In this document: positions 1 through 8,832 of the stretch, piece by piece
How the letters are laid out: each line of letters starts with the position of its first letter
How positions within the stretch are numbered: the first letter of the stretch is position 1
Assembly (NCBI GenBank): GCA_009774625.1
Contig: VSOB01000009.1
Span: 1 to 61,064 of the forward strand
From: Lachnospiraceae bacterium
GTDB lineage: Bacteria; Bacillota; Clostridia; Lachnospirales; Lachnospiraceae
Direction of reading: 5' to 3'
Length of the DNA stretch: 61,064 nucleotides
The notes under the pieces: generated by a model
Told to the model about the DNA's origin: nothing
Database searches by the model: none
What the model saw: the letters and a program-made list of their open reading frames with translations, nothing else
Position numbers and translations under genes: made by a program

Positions 1-780
1 GAATGATGCCATATGATCTGCCGCCAGACCAAGCCCCATCAGCAGCGCCGTCCCCAGAAAAAAGCCCGCATATCCCGTAAAACGGCGGCGTCTGTCGGCA
101 GTGCCTTCTATCGTAACAGAACCATTCCCCGGCTTATTGTTTATATTTTCATTTCCGCTCCCTGTCTCTGTCAGGCCAAGCCGGAACAGTACTGCCAGCC
201 CCAGAAACGGACACAGCAGCAAAGTCATTTCAGTCCGCAGAAAAAATGCCAGACAGACCAGCGCCGCCGTACCGGCCTGGAACCGGAAAAATCCGGCCTC
301 CTCTGCCCCCGGCCCTGCCAGCAGCCGGACCAGTGCCCCGCAGACCAACAGCCCGGCCGTTACCGTATACTGTACAAATACAAATTCATATAAAAACGCC
401 CCTACAATCCCGGCGGTAAGCAAAAGCGCCGCCGCCGTTTTTTTTTCCTGCTTTTTTACATGACAAAGGATACGGGAAACCGCCGTCCATACAGCCCCGA
501 ACTGGCAGATACACAAAAATATGCCGTACCAGGGAACTGCCGGCAGCAGCCGGTAACAAAGAGCAATGCACCAGCCCAGGGGATAGAGCATCTGTATATT
601 ATGTCCGTCCGGCCTTCCGGTATAGGTACCGGACAAAATATCCTTCATGGCCGTATCGTCGTTCAGATCATAATAAAAATCAAAAAACACAGACAGAAGC
701 AGCCAGACGCCGATCACAAACAGCCCCGCCGTCACCGCATCCTTCCTTCTGTCCCCCTCCTGCATCCCGGCAAATCTCAT
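1..780 (-). CDS. Polytopic membrane protein, GT-C-like (3' end outside window)
   Basis: The frame is open from the ATG to the window edge, giving the first 260 residues; the C-terminus is missing. Several hydrophobic segments are visible, the first at about residues 17-34. The first outer loop carries an acidic stretch (DLNDDTAMKDI), as in GT-C glycosyltransferases, whose catalytic Asp lies in the first extracytoplasmic loop. That assignment is inference; no family was firmly recognised. The start overlaps the stop of the WecE-like gene by ATGA, so translation is probably coupled. As the last gene seen in the glycan operon it may add a sugar from a lipid-phosphate donor. Confidence 0.7.
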   Translation of the reverse strand, partial: MRFAGMQEGDRRKDAVTAGLFVIGVWLLLSVFFDFYYDLNDDTAMKDILSGTYTGRPDGHNIQMLYPLGWCIALCYRLLPAVPWYGIFLCICQFGAVWTAVSRILCHVKKQEKKTAAALLLTAGIVGAFLYEFVFVQYTVTAGLLVCGALVRLLAGPGAEEAGFFRFQAGTAALVCLAFFLRTEMTLLLCPFLGLAVLFRLGLTETGSGNENINNKPGNGSVTIEGTADRRRRFTGYAGFFLGTALLMGLGLAADHMASF

Positions 781-1907
781 ACGTGGTAAAACTCCTTCAC
801 TTTTCCTGTAATATAGGAAACTTCCTCTGCAGTCAGCTTATAAAACATGGGAAGCCGGCAAAGCCGTTCACTTTCCCTGGTGGTGTACACATCCTTTCCG
901 TGAAATCTGCCGAATTTCAGTCCGGCAGGCGCCGTATGCAGCGGGATATAATGAAATACGGACAAAATATCATGCTCCTTTAAAAAGGCCAGCAGCGCCG
1001 TCCGTTCCTTCAGATCCTTCGCTTTGATATAAAACATATGGGCATTGTGCACGCACCCCTCCGGCACTGTGGGCAGCTCCAGCAGCCCCTTCTCCTGCAA
1101 CGGCAGCAGCTCCTCATAATACTGATCCCACAAAGCCAGCCTGTGATTGTTAATCGCATCTGCCATTTCAAGCTGTGCCCACAGATATGCCGCATTCATA
1201 TCACTGGGCAGATAAGAGGACCCATAATTGACCCAGGTATATTTGTCGATCTGTCCCCGGAAAAATTTGCTCCGATTGGTGCCCTTCTCCCGCAGTATTT
1301 CCGCCTCTTCCACATAACGGGTATCCCGGATCAGCAGGGCGCCGCCTTCTCCCATACTGTAATTTTTCGTTTCATGAAAACTGAATGCGCCGAAATCACC
1401 GATGGTTCCCAGTGCCTCTCCTTTATAAGTTGACATAATTCCCTGCGCCGCATCTTCGATTACAAACAGGCCATGGCGGCGGGCAATCTCCATGATGACA
1501 TCCATTTCACAGGCCACGCCTGCATAATGTACCGGGACAATGGCTTTTGTCCTTTCCGTGACGGCATCCTCAATCAGTGTTTCATCTATATTCATAGTAT
1601 CCGGACGGATATCCACAAACACCGGCACCGCTCCCCGCAGTACAAAAGCATCCGCCGTGGAAACAAAAGTATAAGAAGGCATAATGACTTCGTCTCCCGG
1701 CCCCACCTTTGAAAGCAGCGCCGCCAGCTCTGTGGCATGCGTGCAGGACGTGGTCAGCAAACATTTTTTCGTGCCGGTGCGTTCCTCGATCCAGCTATTA
1801 CACCGTCTTGTAAACTCCCCGTCACCGCAGATTTTCTGCTGTTCCACCGCCTGACTGATATACTGTAGTTCTCTTCCCGTATACGGAGGTACATTAAATA
1901 CAATCAT
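777..1907 (-). CDS. rffA: WecE/RffA-type dTDP-4-amino-4,6-dideoxygalactose transaminase
   Basis: This is a PLP-dependent DegT/DnrJ/EryC1 sugar aminotransferase of 376 residues, the same length as E. coli WecE and recognisably similar along the whole chain (CGDGEFTRRC, GDEVIMPSYTFVSTA, FRGQIDKYTW). The PLP lysine is in SFHETKN (about K181), with the EDAAQ aspartate near 152. The known WecE converts dTDP-4-keto-6-deoxyglucose plus glutamate to dTDP-Fuc4N. No rmlA or rmlB is seen in the window, so the substrate must be made by genes elsewhere. AAGGAG lies 6 bases before the ATG. A matching 4-N-acyltransferase is not obvious; the formyltransferase domain or GNAT upstream could serve. Confidence 0.92.
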   Translation of the reverse strand: MIVFNVPPYTGRELQYISQAVEQQKICGDGEFTRRCNSWIEERTGTKKCLLTTSCTHATELAALLSKVGPGDEVIMPSYTFVSTADAFVLRGAVPVFVDIRPDTMNIDETLIEDAVTERTKAIVPVHYAGVACEMDVIMEIARRHGLFVIEDAAQGIMSTYKGEALGTIGDFGAFSFHETKNYSMGEGGALLIRDTRYVEEAEILREKGTNRSKFFRGQIDKYTWVNYGSSYLPSDMNAAYLWAQLEMADAINNHRLALWDQYYEELLPLQEKGLLELPTVPEGCVHNAHMFYIKAKDLKERTALLAFLKEHDILSVFHYIPLHTAPAGLKFGRFHGKDVYTTRESERLCRLPMFYKLTAEEVSYITGKVKEFYHV

Positions 1908-1925
1908 TCTGCTTCTCCTTTACTC

Positions 1926-3638
1926 CTATTCATGGTATATTGTCACTTTTTCATTTTCAAACAGTTTCCGATAACCGTTCCTGTCCATAAAAGCCTGCAG
2001 CAGATCTGCCTTTTCATCCACAGGTACATAGTCATTGCCAATGACCACCACAGGTCTGACCGTATCGATCTGCGCCTGCACACGGGCAAAATCCTGTTCC
2101 CAAAAAGTCATATTGTAGGATTCCAGATTCGCCCAGGTGGTAGTGATAGCGGCGGGCACATCCAACAGATAAGAAAGCCCCGGTACATCGCCGTACAAAA
2201 TAACAGGCGTATCCTCCAGTCCCGACTTTTCCCAGAAACCGATAATCTCTTCCAGCGCCGCAGCATTGGACTGTGTGGTATACATTCCTTTTAGTATACC
2301 ATTATTTTCCACTTTTGTATTCCTTTTTTCTGCAAAGCTGCCGTCCCGAAAAATAAAGACCCATCCGAATCCGGCGCTCTGTACTGCCAGCGTCAGCAGA
2401 CATCCGCCGCAGACCGCTCTCACCGGAAAGCTGCGGGGCAGAAATTTATGCAGAAAATACAGTGTAACCGGACCGATCAGAAACAGATCATTGATCACCG
2501 GATAGGAGCGGTTATTGCTGCCCAGCGGTAATATCAATATGCTGATTACCATCAGCATGGCCAGCAGTTTTTCCTCCTGACCGGTATCCTTACGCACGAG
2601 GGCCAGTACATTGCACAGAAGCGCCGCCGTATTGAACAGGCTGACCCACCAGAAAATAGAAAAATACGTATGATAATCAAATCCGAACATACCGCGTCCA
2701 TATACCAGCCGAAGGAGCGCCAGAAAACCCAGTACAAACAGCACCTTCTTGCTCTTTTCCCAATCTCCCTTCCGTATCCGGAACAAAACCGTCCCGGCCA
2801 GGGCATACAGGATAAAGAGAATCCCCCATTTCATACTGCCCCCGTAATCAATGAAAGCCCCGGCTATCATTTCTCCGGTAGAATAACCGCTGGCGCTGCC
2901 GGACATGGCCCGCAGCCCGAACAGCATGGTAAAATAGCCTGACAGGCCATATTGGGCCTGTATCATCAGCAGAAATGCGGCTGCACCCGCCCCATAGCCC
3001 AGTATACACCAGAGCGTATCGACAGCCACCGCTTTCCAGCTCCGCTTCTGCAGAAAACCGTCATACCAGAGTCCCACAATCAGCGCCATATGGGTCAGAT
3101 TGGAAAACCGGACACCCACCCCCAGGCCCAACACCAGGCCTGCCAGTATATAATACAGCTTTTTTCCTGTTCTGATGCCCTGGTATAAAAGAATCGTCCC
3201 TACAGTCAGTCCCAGATAGGTAAGATAGTTGTACAATATCACATGGGGACACCAGCACAGCAAAATCGCCAATATCTCTCCTGCCAGTACATACCCCCAG
3301 GGCAGTCTGTTTTTCAGAAAATACCAGGCGCACAGTGCGATTGCGCTGACCACCAGAGAACAGTACAGGTTCATACCCAGCATGGTATGGCCAAACGGCA
3401 GCTTCGTAAACAGATGCCCCACACAGTTGGCCAGATAGGTTACATAGACCCACATGCCGTCCAGCTCTCCGAACCACCGGAAGCAGGCCAGATTATAACC
3501 GGTATCACTGATGTCGATTCCCTGTGTGATATGCCGCAGCGGCAGCAAAAGCAATATAAGCGGGCAGACCGCTTTGGGAATACAACCATATCCACTGTAT
3601 TTATGGCCGGAGTTTAATAGTTTTCCCAGTGTCGTCAT
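1926..3638 (-). CDS. Polytopic membrane protein, GT-C-like
   Basis: About 570 residues with around ten or more hydrophobic segments and a soluble C-terminal domain of roughly 130 residues. The first loop has DISDTGYNLACFRWF, an acidic motif placed as in GT-C glycosyltransferases. The frame stays open well upstream, but that part lies inside the acyltransferase gene. AAGGA lies 9 bases before the ATG at 3638, which decides the start. An ATG at 3647, overlapping the preceding stop as ATGA, is the alternative. The substrate is unknown; a role in adding a sugar from a polyprenyl-phosphate donor outside the membrane is inferred from shape and neighbours. Confidence 0.75.
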   Translation of the reverse strand: MTTLGKLLNSGHKYSGYGCIPKAVCPLILLLLPLRHITQGIDISDTGYNLACFRWFGELDGMWVYVTYLANCVGHLFTKLPFGHTMLGMNLYCSLVVSAIALCAWYFLKNRLPWGYVLAGEILAILLCWCPHVILYNYLTYLGLTVGTILLYQGIRTGKKLYYILAGLVLGLGVGVRFSNLTHMALIVGLWYDGFLQKRSWKAVAVDTLWCILGYGAGAAAFLLMIQAQYGLSGYFTMLFGLRAMSGSASGYSTGEMIAGAFIDYGGSMKWGILFILYALAGTVLFRIRKGDWEKSKKVLFVLGFLALLRLVYGRGMFGFDYHTYFSIFWWVSLFNTAALLCNVLALVRKDTGQEEKLLAMLMVISILILPLGSNNRSYPVINDLFLIGPVTLYFLHKFLPRSFPVRAVCGGCLLTLAVQSAGFGWVFIFRDGSFAEKRNTKVENNGILKGMYTTQSNAAALEEIIGFWEKSGLEDTPVILYGDVPGLSYLLDVPAAITTTWANLESYNMTFWEQDFARVQAQIDTVRPVVVIGNDYVPVDEKADLLQAFMDRNGYRKLFENEKVTIYHE

Positions 3639-3643
3639 TTCCA

Positions 3644-4744
3644 TCATTTCCTTTGCGTTTGTAAATATCCTGACAGAACGCTCTTTCCGATCCTGCCGAT
3701 TCCCCAAAACAATGCCTGCCTGATCAGGTCGATCAGCATACAGACCCCATACACCGCCAAAACAGAAAAAAGCCAGTGCAGCAAAAACGCAGGCGTGTCC
3801 GCAAAGTTCTGGGTACCCAGCCACTGCGGCCACAGATAACGCAGCGCAAGGTGTTCGTGAATCAGATAGACGCCAAAAGATGCAGAAGCGATCCTGCGGA
3901 TCAGTTCCGCTCCTTTTCCTTCCGTCCTTCCCGGCCTCAGACCGGCAAACGCCGTAAACAGAAATACGGAAGCCGCCAGACAAAGGATACTGTTGTACTG
4001 GTACTGCCTGTTAATAAATCCTTCCAGGCTTCCCGTTTTCTGATAAAAGACATGCAGGGCCGCCAGACTGCCTGCTATCAGCAGACTACAGACCCCATAG
4101 CCGGCAAACCCCCGGAGGCATACGCCGGGCAGATCCTCATCCAGCGCTGTATGATACCGCAGATAAGCCCCGGTCAGATACAGGCAAAGAAACCAAAGCG
4201 CGTCATATCCCATCCGGTCAATGGGTAGTTTTACCGGAAGGATGCTGCTGCTGAGAGACAAAAACAGCAAAAGCAGACCGATCCCCTGCTCCAGTGTCCT
4301 TTTGGAAAGTACCCGCAGCGTTTCATTCATCAGCGGCGCCAACAGGTACATCAATACATAGGCCGTCACAAACCAATAATGTTCTTCCACCACCGGAAAC
4401 AGATACTGGAGCAGCCGGTATTTGTCTGTTTCCGCCACAGAAACAATACCGGTTGCCAGCGCCAGCGCCGCCAGTCCGGCAGAATAAAAAAATACTTCTA
4501 TCCAGAGTTTAGCCGTTTTCATTGGTCTGTAGTCACTTCCCGCCAGAAAATAAGCGCTGATCAGCACATATACATTGACCGCAGGCACACAAAACGCCTC
4601 CAGCAGCCAGGCCAGGTAACCGGCGGAAGAAAATTCCGCTCCCGGCTTTGGCAGGATACCGCCCTTATCCAGATAATGCAGGGTAATAATCATAAGCATG
4701 GCCACGATCCGCAGCAGCTCAAACTTTGCCTCTCTTTTTTTCAT
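3644..4744 (-). CDS. Acyltransferase family 3 (OafA/WecH-like O-acyltransferase)
   Basis: The N-terminus KFELLRIVAMLMIITLHY is the hallmark first membrane helix of acyltransferase-3 proteins, ending in the conserved histidine (about residue 23). About ten hydrophobic helices follow over 366 residues, the usual length. Such enzymes transfer acetyl or other short acyl groups to sugar hydroxyls of surface polysaccharides. The gene starts 4 bases after pseG, with AAGGA upstream, so it probably modifies a glycan made by this operon. The acyl donor and target sugar cannot be read from the sequence. Confidence 0.88.
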   Translation of the reverse strand: MKKREAKFELLRIVAMLMIITLHYLDKGGILPKPGAEFSSAGYLAWLLEAFCVPAVNVYVLISAYFLAGSDYRPMKTAKLWIEVFFYSAGLAALALATGIVSVAETDKYRLLQYLFPVVEEHYWFVTAYVLMYLLAPLMNETLRVLSKRTLEQGIGLLLLFLSLSSSILPVKLPIDRMGYDALWFLCLYLTGAYLRYHTALDEDLPGVCLRGFAGYGVCSLLIAGSLAALHVFYQKTGSLEGFINRQYQYNSILCLAASVFLFTAFAGLRPGRTEGKGAELIRRIASASFGVYLIHEHLALRYLWPQWLGTQNFADTPAFLLHWLFSVLAVYGVCMLIDLIRQALFWGIGRIGKSVLSGYLQTQRK

Positions 4745-4748
4745 CCTT

Positions 4749-5834
4749 CTATCCTTCGCTGCCCCGGCTCTGTCCCTGCCCTGCTTCAGCCAGCAGTGCC
4801 CGTGCCAGTCTCCCGGCGCCTCTGCCGTCGGTCAGCCCTTCCATCTGCCTGCGGATCCGCTCCCGCAGCGCTCCATCCTGCTCCAGCCGGAATATCTGTT
4901 CCAGCAGCCGGCCCATTACCGCCTCTCTCTCTTCCATAACATTGCCCGCATACCGGATTTCGGTCAACGCATCAAAACAGGCCGCCATGCGCAGCTGGTT
5001 TTCCGCAAACGTAAAACAGACTGTCGGGAGCCTCATACTGCACAGCTCATACATCGTGGAGCCTGCCGCACTGACAGCAATGTCACATTCTTCCATCAGT
5101 CCGCGCATATCCGTTACATTTTCATGAATCCGAAACGCAGGATTTTCCCCGGCAAACTGCTTCAGCATCTCCCTCTGACGGGAAAAGGGGCCGCATACCA
5201 CATGATACCGGACGTCCCGGTGCCTGCCCTGTCCGATCTCTGCGGCCAGTCTGCGGCACAGCTCTCCTGCCACATTGGCCGCATCCCCGCCTCCGGTGGT
5301 AATCAGCACATCCGAAACGCTCTCCCGGATACGGCTGTGTCTCCCTTCTGCAAACTGTGCCCGCAGCGGCGCATATTCACAGCCCAGCAGACTCCGCTCA
5401 GGGAGCCGGAGCCCTGCCTGCCGGTAAGCAGTCTTATAGGGCAGCTCTTTCCCATAAATATTATAATCAATCAGCACATCCGTCGGATATACCGGCTCTC
5501 CCAGATCATCCATCCAGGCAGTCCTGGCCCAGCTCCCGACGGTTTCCATATAACGGCGGGTGATACAATAGCTGTCCACCAGGATCAGCTCTGCCGGATG
5601 CTGTCTGAAATACCGGCCAAACCGGCCAAGTTCTGACTCCATTTCCCGATAAGAACACTCCAGCACAAACGGTTCATACCCTCTTCCCCTCAGCAGTGCC
5701 AGACTCTCCCTGTCCGCTGTAACAAAGACCGCTTCTGCCCCTTTGGCCTGCAGCGCATCCGCTATGGAAAGGCACCGCATGATATGCCCCATCCCAATCT
5801 CCTGATTGCCGTCCGCCCGTATTATGACACGCAT
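4749..5834 (-). CDS. pseG: PseG: UDP-sugar hydrolase of pseudaminic acid synthesis
   Basis: The N-terminus reads RADGNQEIGMGHIMRCLSIA, the PseG/SpsG signature. His17 sits in GMGH, where C. jejuni PseG has its catalytic base. The protein is a GT-B-like fold of 361 residues, with TTGGGD and a C-terminal VSAAGSTMYEL nucleotide-sugar site. PseG removes UDP from UDP-2,4-diacetamido-2,4,6-trideoxy-L-altrose, giving the free hexose that PseI condenses with phosphoenolpyruvate. GGAGG precedes the ATG. Many PseG homologues carry a fused GNAT domain; this one does not, and the GNAT lies instead in the fusion gene two places upstream. Confidence 0.9.
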   Translation of the reverse strand: MRVIIRADGNQEIGMGHIMRCLSIADALQAKGAEAVFVTADRESLALLRGRGYEPFVLECSYREMESELGRFGRYFRQHPAELILVDSYCITRRYMETVGSWARTAWMDDLGEPVYPTDVLIDYNIYGKELPYKTAYRQAGLRLPERSLLGCEYAPLRAQFAEGRHSRIRESVSDVLITTGGGDAANVAGELCRRLAAEIGQGRHRDVRYHVVCGPFSRQREMLKQFAGENPAFRIHENVTDMRGLMEECDIAVSAAGSTMYELCSMRLPTVCFTFAENQLRMAACFDALTEIRYAGNVMEEREAVMGRLLEQIFRLEQDGALRERIRRQMEGLTDGRGAGRLARALLAEAGQGQSRGSEG

Positions 5835-5858
5835 GTCACACCTCCGTTTACCGCTCTT

Positions 5859-6545
5859 TTATGGCCGCAAAATCCTGACTGCTTCGAAGGCTTCCGCATA
5901 ATGGGCGCCGGTCACGCCGCCCCATCTGGCGGCCGCCGCTCTCAGCATTTCCAGGGAACGGGGATGGGGAAAGGTACACAGCTCCGTTTCATAAGCCTGC
6001 ATGGCAGTCAGTTTTTTTTCAAACTGCTCCTTTGTCAGCTCAACGAACACATTGGGTGCAAACTGAGCGTCCCCGTAAGCAAAGTTCCATTCTGTGGAGG
6101 AAACGGTCTCAAATGCATAAAGCTCCCGTACCGGCTGCCCTTCCATGGGCCGGGTGGCCGTCAGCACCGCCCGGTAGGTGAGCATATGATCCACATTCAG
6201 ATCGCCGCCATGATGGGTGTAGACCACAGCAGGCGCGAGAGCACTGATCTTTTTCTCAACCGCTTTGACCAGCTCCAGCAGATCCACACTGTCAAACCGA
6301 TTGTCGGCAAAATTTTCAAAAAACACTTCCCGGATACCCAGTATGGCAGCCGCCTTTCTCGTATCGCCGTGAAGCCGGTCTACAAGCTCCGCCCCCGCAT
6401 CCTCTCTTTTTTCAAACCGGGAAGTCTGTCCCTCTCCCAGTATCAGGGCATACACACTGTCACCGCACTGTGCATGCCTGGCGGCTGTTCCGCCCACTCC
6501 CAATATCTCATCGTCCGGATGAGCTGCCACAATCAAAACATTCAT
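5859..6545 (-). CDS. PIG-L/LmbE family N-deacetylase
   Basis: The zinc-binding motif AAHPDDE (H9, D11, D12) opens the protein, and HHGGDLNVDH (111-120) supplies the later zinc and catalytic histidines. At 228 residues it has the usual PIG-L length. Family members remove N-acetyl groups from amino sugars (GlcNAc-PI, MshB, BshB). It shares an ATGA overlap with the GNAT-formyltransferase gene before it and lies just before pseG, so its substrate is likely a pseudaminic acid intermediate or related amino sugar. Which acetyl group it removes is not knowable from sequence. It is not a standard member of the six-step pathway. Confidence 0.88.
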   Translation of the reverse strand: MNVLIVAAHPDDEILGVGGTAARHAQCGDSVYALILGEGQTSRFEKREDAGAELVDRLHGDTRKAAAILGIREVFFENFADNRFDSVDLLELVKAVEKKISALAPAVVYTHHGGDLNVDHMLTYRAVLTATRPMEGQPVRELYAFETVSSTEWNFAYGDAQFAPNVFVELTKEQFEKKLTAMQAYETELCTFPHPRSLEMLRAAAARWGGVTGAHYAEAFEAVRILRP

Positions 6546-7747
6546 TCCCTGTCCGTCCTTTTCTCAAACCTTACCTGCGCCGTCACTCTGCCGTCCTGAA
6601 AATCCGCTCCGTAAAACCGCAGTGTGTAATCCCCCAGACTGATAAAAGCATTGGGATACCCTTCTCCATCCAGCATACGGATGTAATCATAGATGGTTTT
6701 CTCATCCATCTGCGGCAAAAGCCGTCCGTCCTCTGGCTTTCTGCGTTTGAATATCACCGCTTCCCCGCTCTGAGGCACCGGGGCCGGTCTGTGTTCCAGC
6801 AGATACGGGATCATCTTCGAAAAAATAATCCCGGAAGCCCGCCGCAATATCTCTTCCGCTGTTCCTGTCAGTGAAAGATCCTCTTTCAGATACACATCAC
6901 CGGTATCCAGCCCCGCGTCCACCCGGATAGCGGACAGTCTGGTATGGGTATGCCCTCTTACGATCAGGTTTTGCAGTGGACTGCCTCCCCTGCCATAAGG
7001 CAGATCCGTCATATGGAACACCACACAGGGAAAACGGCCGTAGATACTTTCCGGTATCAGATAAGACCAGTGGGGAAAAAATACATACACAGGGGCCAGC
7101 GCCTCTACCCGCTCCACAGTCAACTCTTCCTTTTTTGTAATGACGCTTATGTCATATTCTCTGTCATATTTGTCTTTCATCTGAAGCGCCAGTTCTGTAT
7201 TCCAGGATTTTTGTGTACAGATCAGGACGGCCGGACGTTCCCTGATTACATCCCCGCCTGCTTTTTCATAGACCAGACAGCCTTCCTCCTCCATTTTCCG
7301 GAAACCGCATTTTTCAAACACGCGGGCGGAAGCCGGATTGCTCTTTTTAACCCTGCCCACAAATGTCCGGATACTCTGCCCTGCACCGGACAGTTCTTCC
7401 TGTGCCCGTTCCATTCCCTGTTCCAAAAGACAGGTGCCATATCCCTGTCCCCGCATCGCAGATACAACAGAATAATCAATCTCCGCCCTGCCGTCCTCCA
7501 GATCCATCCGTACCTGTCCGATGCACTTTTCCGACATATCTGTCATATAGATATACCCAATATAAATCAGACAACTCTCATCTGCCAGCTTCCCCTTCAG
7601 CCACTGCACATGCTCCTCCCAGCCGATTTCTTTCTGAGAAAAGGCATTCCGTCTGACATCAATATCATTGGCCCAGGAAAACAACAACTCTCCGTCCGCC
7701 GCGCCTGCCCGCCGCAAATGCAGCCTGTTTCTGTTTGTATCCTTCAT
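6542..7747 (-). CDS. GNAT (PseH-like) - formyltransferase fusion protein
   Basis: Residues about 8-165 form a GNAT acetyltransferase: FSWANDIDVRRNAFS and WEEHVQWL as in the GNATs joined to PseG/SpsG proteins, and the acetyl-CoA loop RGQGYGT at 99-105. Residues about 172-325 resemble the formyl-THF-dependent formyltransferase core: FHMTDLPYGRGGSP (H245) and DAGLDTGDVY (D281). The Asn normally two places before the His is Val here. A C-terminal tail of about 70 residues has the kind of beta-rich sequence (FISLGDYTLRFYGA) found after formyltransferase cores. The gene overlaps pseI and the deacetylase gene by ATGA on both sides. The GNAT probably gives the PseH step (4-N-acetylation); the second domain may place a formyl group on a free amine. 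Confidence 0.82.
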   Translation of the reverse strand: MKDTNRNRLHLRRAGAADGELLFSWANDIDVRRNAFSQKEIGWEEHVQWLKGKLADESCLIYIGYIYMTDMSEKCIGQVRMDLEDGRAEIDYSVVSAMRGQGYGTCLLEQGMERAQEELSGAGQSIRTFVGRVKKSNPASARVFEKCGFRKMEEEGCLVYEKAGGDVIRERPAVLICTQKSWNTELALQMKDKYDREYDISVITKKEELTVERVEALAPVYVFFPHWSYLIPESIYGRFPCVVFHMTDLPYGRGGSPLQNLIVRGHTHTRLSAIRVDAGLDTGDVYLKEDLSLTGTAEEILRRASGIIFSKMIPYLLEHRPAPVPQSGEAVIFKRRKPEDGRLLPQMDEKTIYDYIRMLDGEGYPNAFISLGDYTLRFYGADFQDGRVTAQVRFEKRTDRE

Positions 7748-8823
7748 TGTGTCTCTCCGTTTTCCCGTACCATATCCATCTGCAGCGGCGTGCCCCGCTT
7801 TAAATCCACTGCCGCTTCTCTGCCCAGCACCGTTTCATAGTATTTGGGCGCCAGCCCGTCGGAAGGACGGATCACGCGGATATTTTCCTCCGTCAGCGTT
7901 TCCCCTGCCCGGATGTCCTGCACCACGAACACGGACCTGCGAAACGCCAGACTCCCCTGTTCGCCTTCCGTAGCGCCAAAGCTGACACTGCCCACAGCCC
8001 GTTTGGCCGCCCGCACATCCCTGACCATCGCCGCAAATTCTTCTGGTTCCATAGAAAACGAAGCATCCGGATTTTTGATTTTCCGGTCCAGACAGAAATG
8101 CTTTTCCACAATACTGCCGCCCAGTGCCACCGCAGCCACCGCACCTACAGAGCCCATAGAATGATCCGACAGTCCCACCGGGACATCAAAAATCTTTTCC
8201 ATCTCTGCCATTGCCGCCAGATTCATATGCTCCGAAACCGCCGGATAGGCACTGGCACAGCGCAGCAGGGCAAGCTGGCTGCAGCCTGCTTCCCGCGCCG
8301 CTTCCACCGCTTCTGTAATCTCCTGCAGGGTCCCCATTCCGGTTGACATAATGATCGGTTTCCCTTTGGAAGCCACATAACGGATCAGCGGAAGATCCAC
8401 CAGCTCAAAGGAAGCTATCTTATAAAACTGCATCCCGATGCTTTCCAGAAAATCCACCGAGGTCCGGTCAAAGGGAGTGGAAAAAAAGTCGATTCCCACC
8501 TTTTGCGCTTCTTCCAGCAGCCTGGCCTGCCACTCCCAGGGGGTATAGGCCTTTTGGTAAAGGCTGTACAGATTTTCCCCCTTCCAGGTCCCTTCTTCTA
8601 TATGAAAGCAGGCATTGTCGCAGTCTATGGTCATGGTATCCGCGGTATAGGTCTGGATCTTCACACAGTCCGCACCGGATTCTTTTGCCGCATGAATGAT
8701 CTCTCTGGCATAGTCCAGACTGCCTGCATGGTTCGCTGACATTTCCGCTATGATATAGACAGGGCTGTCCCCTCCGATCCGTCTTTCCCCGATTCTGATT
8801 GCGGGTTGATTCTCCTTTGGCAT
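7744..8823 (-). CDS. pseI: PseI: pseudaminic acid synthase
   Basis: A NeuB-family condensing enzyme of 359 residues. AEMSANHAGSLDYA and DCVKIQTYTADTMTID match PseI better than sialic acid NeuB, and LSDHSMG, EKHFCLD and a C-terminal SAF (antifreeze-like) domain (from about residue 290, GETLTEENIRVIRP) complete the family layout. It joins phosphoenolpyruvate to 2,4-diacetamido-2,4,6-trideoxy-L-altrose, giving the nine-carbon pseudaminic acid. It starts 9 bases after pseF and overlaps the fusion gene by ATGA. Legionaminic acid synthase is the main alternative, but the PseB/PseC/PseG neighbours favour pseudaminic acid. Confidence 0.93.
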   Translation of the reverse strand: MPKENQPAIRIGERRIGGDSPVYIIAEMSANHAGSLDYAREIIHAAKESGADCVKIQTYTADTMTIDCDNACFHIEEGTWKGENLYSLYQKAYTPWEWQARLLEEAQKVGIDFFSTPFDRTSVDFLESIGMQFYKIASFELVDLPLIRYVASKGKPIIMSTGMGTLQEITEAVEAAREAGCSQLALLRCASAYPAVSEHMNLAAMAEMEKIFDVPVGLSDHSMGSVGAVAAVALGGSIVEKHFCLDRKIKNPDASFSMEPEEFAAMVRDVRAAKRAVGSVSFGATEGEQGSLAFRRSVFVVQDIRAGETLTEENIRVIRPSDGLAPKYYETVLGREAAVDLKRGTPLQMDMVRENGETQ

Positions 8824-8832
8824 CCTTACACC

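Noticed and set aside
3648..3983. N-terminal extension of the GT-C-like protein
   Set aside because: The open frame lies inside the acyltransferase gene, has no membrane-protein character or ribosome site, and a good start lies at 3638.
7744..8823. Sialic acid (NeuB) or legionaminic acid synthase
   Set aside because: The sequence and the PseB, PseC, PseG neighbours fit PseI better; no NeuC- or LegG-type gene is present.
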